A program made the translations under genes and the position numbers. From positions 8,113,280-8,177,279 of the forward strand of contig NC_080710.1 of NCBI RefSeq assembly GCF_019097595.1: a stretch of 64,000 nucleotides of DNA, written 5' to 3'. The notes below the pieces were generated by a model. That model did no database searches. It had not been told where the DNA came from and saw only the letters and a program-made list of their open reading frames with translations. Shown here one piece after another: positions 58,179 to 64,000 of this stretch; the first letter of the stretch is position 1; each line of letters begins with the position of its first letter. The DNA comes from Hemibagrus wyckioides. Its lineage: Eukaryota; Chordata; Actinopteri; Siluriformes; Bagridae.

Positions 58179-60895
58179 GCTGTCACTTTCATACAGCTCT
58201 TTTAAGTTTCTATGTGTTAACACATTCCGCTGTCCCGTTTTGTTACTACACTTTGGCTCTATCTGAAGGAAGGAAAGTGTGAGAGGGGAAAAGTAAGCAG
58301 ATGGTTAAAGATTAAGGTTGAATACAGGGGAAAAAAAGAGTCGTGGAAAAAGTTCAAATTGGAGAAGGGAAATAAGCGCTAATGTGAGCCTGTGCTACTG
58401 AGCCACTTTGCTCATTTTGATGGCACTGAATCACCTCTAATTTGCACCTCTATATTCTATACAAAAAAAAAGTATTTGGCCTATTAATAACTGCAGATCC
58501 ACAGTGAGAGAGAATCAGCTCATGGCTAGTCTAAATGCTCTGAGAGCGTCTCGGTTGGCTAACTAATGGATTTTGATGGCGGATTTTAAATGAATGGTGA
58601 AGCAGAAATAGCCCTTCAGCCCTATAAGCTCTGCGACCTATCAGGTCTGTGCGTTTCCCTCGACCCTGTTCCGATTGGCTGACCATGAATGGTATGCAAA
58701 TGAGGCGTGACTAAAGGTGACACAGGCTTGGACAATGCGCTGACATTTCGCTGACATTTAGCATGTGGGAAGCCATTTATCTGTTTTCGAAGCCACTCTT
58801 TTCTTCTCTGCGCTAAACAGGGTCAAATGAATAGGTTTGCTCAGATACAGGCTGGTCGTTACACATTAGTCACTCGCTTACTGACTCCTTAGTTCCTCAG
58901 TTGCTCCCTTGCGCACTCCCTTAGCCTGTATCTCATTACCTCCCTCATTCGGTCGCAGCAGTGGCTCGGCATAAATGTTCGCCTTCCTTCCTTCCTTGAA
59001 CTTTTTTCCCACCACGTTTCGTAGCGTTTCATTGTGGAACTGAAGCGTACTTTAATTAGCGATTATATGTCTTAAATCTACACCAACTAACCCCCCACCT
59101 CCTTCCTTTCGTCCTCACCCGAACAATCTGAGATACCTCCATTAATTCTGGTGCAACCAGCTGCCGTTACAAACTTACATAATTAGTTGAATGGAGTTGA
59201 CCAGTGTGCAGTTAAATTTTAATGATCTCATTATAAATACATCAGTTCCTGAAAAGCTCCAGAGAACATCCCTAAACACGGAGAATCGTGAAAGCCAAGC
59301 GGCGATCGAAACAAGTCTGGGACACATTCAAAAACCATATAGTTAATGCTCCGGGCTAAAATAAGAGAGAAAACCATGGACAGAAATATCATGGGAGGAC
59401 AAGAGGGAGACACGTATACATCATGAGTAAGCAAAAAAAAAAAAACACTGAGTTGATGCAGATCCTGTATCTTTCATCACATAATTGTCGGAAAATAGAA
59501 ATAAAATCATCTATTAAAGCATGAATACACGTTCTTTCTTTATTCTATGTACTATAAACACTGCTGATTATCCAGACAATGTAATATGATACAGAGCAAC
59601 ATAAAAGCGACAGGAAGAAAAAAAACACAAATAAAGAATATAATTATATATGAATAATGGCGAGGCTTGTAATAAGAGCTTAGTATATTACTGATATATT
59701 ATTGCATGAGTTGTAATTATCACATTAATCTCCGCAAATGTGCTGCAATTTCATTTCGTTTGCCTTCTCCTCTTTATTATTTGCACCTTGATCCAGCACA
59801 TGCTTTTATTATTTATTTTTTTTTATTTTTTTATTTTTATATCATGCACTGAAGGATACCTCTGCACAGGTTCATGTAGCTGTGAGATTGTAATTAAATG
59901 ATTATGAATTAAGCTCATCAAATCATAAAGTCGGTGAGATTTCGTTGAATTTCTGAAATAATAAAATAAATAAGTAAATAAATAAATAAAAACATTTGAA
60001 AGGATAAATCATCAATCTTCACCACAAAATGAATTCAAATCGGATTTTAATGAGGCATAAACAGACATAAATTTGTCATATTTATGTATTAAATATTGAT
60101 TCTGAAGTTTACAGTGTATTAACTGCTCAAAACATACATGTTTTTTCTATTATATTGTATATTGTGGTCACGTCAAATACATCAGTGAGATAATAAAGCA
60201 TAGTTTTAGACCTAGAATCTTTTTTTCCGGGTTTTAGGACCCCTTCCTGCAGCACTCTGTTCCAGCTCTTCCTGCCCTCATTCAAGTCTTTCTCAGTCTC
60301 GCACATTTATCATTCATCCCCTACTTCACTGTCTCACTTCCTGCCTCATGCACCCCTTATTTCACACATACCCACACTCGCTCTCTCACTCCACTCCGCT
60401 CTGTCACTCCCATAATCCCTCCGACTTCCTTACTCGCTCCTTCAGCCCTTATACCTTCATCTCCTCCCTTCCACCCACACTCAATCCCTTTTTCCGGTGC
60501 TCACTCCCTCACTGCTTTAAACTCCCTCACAGTAGACTGAAAGTCATAAATAACCAGGACCACAAAGATCAGCAACAGTCGCACATCTCAGGGCTCCAAT
60601 TATTGGAGATTTTGTGCATTGCGCTGATTGCTTTGAGACGCTACATGAGGATAGGACAGACGTCCATTTCTGCTGAACAGAAAAACAGAAGGCCACTCGG
60701 GAGAACGTTAGCCTTCAGTCAATATATAATGAGCCTACACTCACTGCCTCGGCTCACAATGCCTCTTCCACTTATCATTATTTGTTATTATTCTCAATTT
60801 CTGACTATTGATTTTTTTTTCAGCTCCTTTGCTAAAAGGAAAAGCTGTTTCTTCCCTCACTTCTCTTTCACTCTGTCCCTTATTCTGTGCTCCCT
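57861..60895. other. Intronic DNA, mostly unclassified
   Basis: (CT)n at 58145-58174, T-rich at about 59815-59840, (AAAT)n at about 59960-59990. The 195-codon frame at 60348-60935 has no domain features. One regulatory candidate at 58480-58760 is listed separately. Confidence 0.45.
58480..58760. promoter_or_regulatory. Candidate regulatory block with CCAAT and octamer motifs
   Basis: Repeat-free. An inverted CCAAT box (GATTGGCTGA near 58674) lies about 20 bp before an exact ATGCAAAT octamer (58694-58701), followed by a GGCGTGAC word. CCAAT plus octamer pairs are known from promoters, but no transcript is evident here. Confidence 0.25.
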
Positions 60896-60899
60896 GGAG

Positions 60900-61440
60900 G
60901 GCATTGATTACCTGTGTCAGCTTTCTTTCCCTTAATCTTTAGCCTTACCTCTTCTTTCCTCTCATCTTCACTCCACTCCTCTATCTCCTCTCCTTTCCTT
61001 CTCTCTCCTTCTTTCTCTTTTCATCTTCTTTCCTCCCAATTTTCCTCCTCTCTTCTCGTCTTCCTCTCCTCTCCTCCAATCTCCTCTCCTCCCATCTTTT
61101 TGCCTCTCCTCTCCTCTCCTTTCTTCCCAGTATTCCTCCTCTTATCTCTTGTCTTCCTCTCCTCTCCTCCCATCTCTTTGCCTCTTCTCTCTTCTCTTCT
61201 CCTCTCCTCTTCTCTATCACCTCTTCTTCACTCACTTCTCATATACTTTCCTCCCAATTTTCCTCCTCTCTTCTCTTGTCTTCCTCTCCTCTCCTTCAAT
61301 CTCTTGTCCTCTCCTTTCCTCTCCCTCTCCCTCTCCCAGTCCCTCTCCTATTCTTTCCTCTCCTCTCCATTCTTCTTTTCTCTTTTCCTTTCCCCCTCTC
61401 CCCTCTCATATCAGCTCATCTTTCTGCTTTTCTCATTTCC
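60900..61440. repeat. Pyrimidine-rich minisatellite
   Basis: About 500 bp almost without purines on the + strand. The marker 'cccaattttcctcctctctt' (or close variants) starts at about 61035, 61126 and 61253, giving units of roughly 90-127 bp. Serine/leucine-rich + frames and the lysine/glutamate reverse frame are artefacts. Confidence 0.85.
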
Positions 61441-61709
61441 TTTATTGCCCACTCCTGGTTTTGGGTCACCTCCTTTATGACAATCGATAATCCCTCCATT
61501 TTGTTCAGTGCCCAATACTGTGGCATCTCATCTTCATCTCTGAAACTGCCTTGCTGGCTGTGTTCCATATCCACTCTTTCTATTCTGTTCTCTCTCCTTA
61601 TCTTTCACTTCGTTTCAATATCCGTCTCTTCTTGTTTACCGAACGTCCTTCGTGCAGATCAACCTGCAGCTAAGCCTCTTGTCTCTGCCTCTCTTTTCCT
61701 CCTCATAGG

Positions 61710-61710
61710 C

Positions 61711-61773
<63 letters not shown>

Positions 61774-61792
61774 CACAGACAGACAGACAGAC

Positions 61793-61867
<75 letters not shown>

Positions 61868-61886
61868 CACAGACAGACAGACAGAC

Positions 61887-61965
<79 letters not shown>

Positions 61966-61980
61966 CACAGACAGACAGAC

Positions 61981-62055
<75 letters not shown>

Positions 62056-62056
62056 C

Positions 62057-62141
<85 letters not shown>

Positions 62142-62168
62142 CACAGACAGACAGACAGACAGACAGAC

Positions 62169-62235
<67 letters not shown>

Positions 62236-62246
62236 CACAGACAGAC

Positions 62247-62337
<91 letters not shown>

Positions 62338-62348
62338 CACAGACAGAC

Positions 62349-62403
<55 letters not shown>

Positions 62404-62418
62404 CACAGACAGACAGAC

Positions 62419-62465
<47 letters not shown>

Positions 62466-62476
62466 CACAGACAGAC

Positions 62477-62552
<76 letters not shown>
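61710..62552. repeat. (GATA)n/(GACA)n array with higher-order units
   Basis: About 840 bp of GATA tetranucleotides interrupted nine times by a GACACAGACAGACA block (near 61773, 61867, 61963, 62053, 62140, 62233, 62337, 62401 and 62463), giving quasi-regular units of about 60-105 bp. The two reverse frames of 328 and 333 codons (YLSI/CLSV) are artefacts. Confidence 0.97.
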
Positions 62553-62554
62553 GT

Positions 62555-62998
62555 AATTCTGAAGAGGAATCCATGCAGTAGAGATGTAGATTAAAGTGAA
62601 ATACATGCTTTTTGTAGAATTTTCTCTTAACTTCCATGTACTCATGTTTCTCTTGATCTGTGTTTATCTCCCCATCTCAGTCTCTCGCTGTCCTTCTCTG
62701 TGTATATATCATTTTCTCCCTCAGCTGTCTCCCTTAATAAAGATGAATAGCCCTCGCTAACAGCAACGTATTAGCTCGTATTAGCGTTCTTGGCATGACC
62801 ATGCCACGATTAGAGCACTGCAAGGCTTTTTCTGAGTCATAACTTTTGACACATATTCAATTAAACACATTTCACACCAGGAAAGTTGGACAGAAATACA
62901 TTTCTACACACACTCACACACACGGTTTCTATCTCTCATGCTGTACCATTCTCGTATGTATGTCAGTTATTAAATGTTCATGACTAAATCATGTTAAA
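62555..62998. other. Intronic DNA before exon 3
   Basis: Unclassified sequence with a short CA patch at about 62905-62923. Confidence 0.5.
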
Positions 62999-63024
62999 TC
63001 TCTCTCTCTCTCTCTGTGTCTCAG

Positions 63025-63312
63025 CTCTGAAGGACGAGCGCTTTCAGATGGTGCTCTTCACGCCACGCCTGGTGCGCATCACGCTGAGTAATGTGAGCGT
63101 GTCTGATGAGGGTGGCTACTTCTGCCAGCTCTACACGGACTCTACTCACCACCAGGTGGCTACGCTGTCGGTGGTGGTGCCCCCAGAGGTGCCCAATGTG
63201 GAGGTGAAGAGTGAGGCGGTGGAGGGTGGAGAGGTGGAGCTCACCTGTGTGTCAGAGAGGAGCAAACCTCCTGCTACGCTGCGCTGGGTCCGAGACCGCA
63301 GAGAGATTCCAG
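63025..63312 (+). CDS. cadm4: cadm4 coding exon 3 (end of V-set, start of first C2-set)
   Basis: 288 bp between acceptor GTCTCAG (ends 63024) and donor GTTAGT (63313), phase 1 at both ends. With exon 2 it gives residues about 78-173. The V-set half continues as ALKDERFQ, with R..ITLSNVSVSDEGGYFCQLYT holding the F-strand cysteine (C111), then THHQVATLSVVVPP. The first C2-set domain begins with VEVKSEAVEGGEVELTC (C152) and TLRWVRD. GGYFCQLYT and the THHQ stretch are CADM4-like. A third sequon is N100-V-S. C51 and C111 form the expected V-set disulfide; the partner of C152 lies in the next exon, outside the window. The remaining C2 domains, transmembrane helix and the protein 4.1- and PDZ-binding cytoplasmic tail known for this family are also beyond the edge. 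Confidence 0.95.
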
Positions 63313-64000
63313 GTTAGTGTGTCGCTACACATATGCCTGTGATTGTTAGGGCAGCAAAAGAATGTCAAGGGGTGTGTGTGTGTGTGTATGTGTGTGAGTC
63401 TGTGTCTCTGTGTGTGTGTGTGTGTGTGTGAGTCTGTGTGTGTATGTGTATCTGTACCAACAGTAACAGATTGAGACACACAGAAAGGTCTTTCCTCACT
63501 ACCTTTCAGTAACTTTCCTCTGGTCAGATGTTCTGTCTCTATTCAACAGTCATTAAGTTTTTTCACTTCTACATTGCTTGACGAATTACAATTACAATTA
63601 TGACGAAGCTATTGCTAAGCTAAAGACAGTGTCATAGGAACAAGTGCATTCATTACTGGCTCTGTGGTCAGTGTAAGGTTTTTGTGTCAATCGGTAGAAA
63701 TATGTGTGCATCTGAGCAAACATTAATTTAATCAAACACGAGTCTACACACATATCGATCCAGTGATTACAATCCAGACTAGTTCTCACTCACTCACCCA
63801 CTCACTCACCCACACACTCACCCACACACTCACTCACCCACACACTCACCCACACACTCACTCACTCACCCACTCACTCACTCACTCACTCACTCACCCA
63901 CACACTCACCCACACACTCACTCACCCACACACTCACCCACACACTCACTCACTCACTCACTCACTCACTCACTCACCCACACACTCACTCACTCACACA
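63313..64000 (+). other. cadm4: cadm4 intron 3 (5' part)
   Basis: Begins with donor GTTAGT and runs off the window. (GT)n with interruptions lies at about 63372-63450. Confidence 0.9.
63785..64000. repeat. (CTCA)/(CCCACA) tandem array
   Basis: Alternating CTCACTCA and CCCACACACTCA units, still continuing at the right edge. Composition is similar to 41100-41662. Confidence 0.95.

Larger units (their letters stand above)
56098..63024 (+). other. cadm4: cadm4 intron 2
   Basis: 6,927 bp, donor GTGAGC and acceptor GTGTCTCAG, with a (TC)n polypyrimidine tract at about 63000-63015. It contains the repeats listed below; no other exon is recognised. Confidence 0.9.

Noticed and set aside
60348..61716. 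Forward frames of 113-195 codons within cadm4 intron 2
   Set aside because: Mostly pyrimidine-tract translation, and no domain pattern or splice pairing with cadm4.
61636..62645. Frames of 333 and 328 codons (YLSI repeats)
   Set aside because: Translation of the GATA/GACA array; no codon structure beyond the repeat.

Overview
This is vertebrate, almost certainly teleost fish, nuclear DNA. The evidence is long introns with GT-AG splice sites, very many (CA)n, (GA)n and (GATA)n microsatellites, Tc1/mariner transposon remnants of fish type, and tRNA-derived SINEs. The repeat mix suggests an ostariophysan, perhaps a catfish, but that is an impression and not shown here. Nothing looks bacterial or viral, and most long open frames lie inside tandem repeats.

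The only host protein-coding gene I can support is the 5' part of cadm4 (cell adhesion molecule 4, nectin-like 4 / SynCAM4) on the + strand. Three coding exons are visible. A short signal-peptide exon lies at 47701-47785. The first half of the Ig V-set domain is at 55951-56097. The second half of the V-set plus the start of the first C2-set domain is at 63025-63312. All junctions are phase 1 and join without a frame break into about 173 codons. Intron 1 is 8.2 kb and intron 2 is 6.9 kb. The rest of the gene (remaining Ig domains, transmembrane helix, cytoplasmic tail) lies beyond the right edge.

The first 47.7 kb is upstream non-coding DNA. It holds: an interrupted Tc1 element (6.2-8.3 kb); a GA-rich array of about 2 kb (9.4-11.5 kb) with 1,869 consecutive bases lacking any C; a fold-back element (14-15 kb); candidate regulatory DNA (15.9-17.3 kb); decayed Tc1 copies (17.4-23.7 kb) interrupted by a 21-bp minisatellite (18.2-18.9 kb); several SINEs; a compact deleted Tc1 element with both ends (33.2-33.7 kb); an 18-bp minisatellite (35.0-35.9 kb); and GA-rich or TCAC arrays (38.6-41.7 kb). 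Intron 1 carries a diverged tandem repeat and candidate conserved non-coding DNA. Intron 2 carries a (GTA)n-rich stretch, a pyrimidine minisatellite and an 840-bp GATA/GACA array.

I found no new multi-gene system. The observations most worth following are the C-free tract, the 18-bp CGTCA-bearing minisatellite with a 342-bp higher-order duplication, the GATA/GACA array, the (CT)n tracts on the intron side of all three tested cadm4 junctions, and a diverged direct duplication flanking exon 2.
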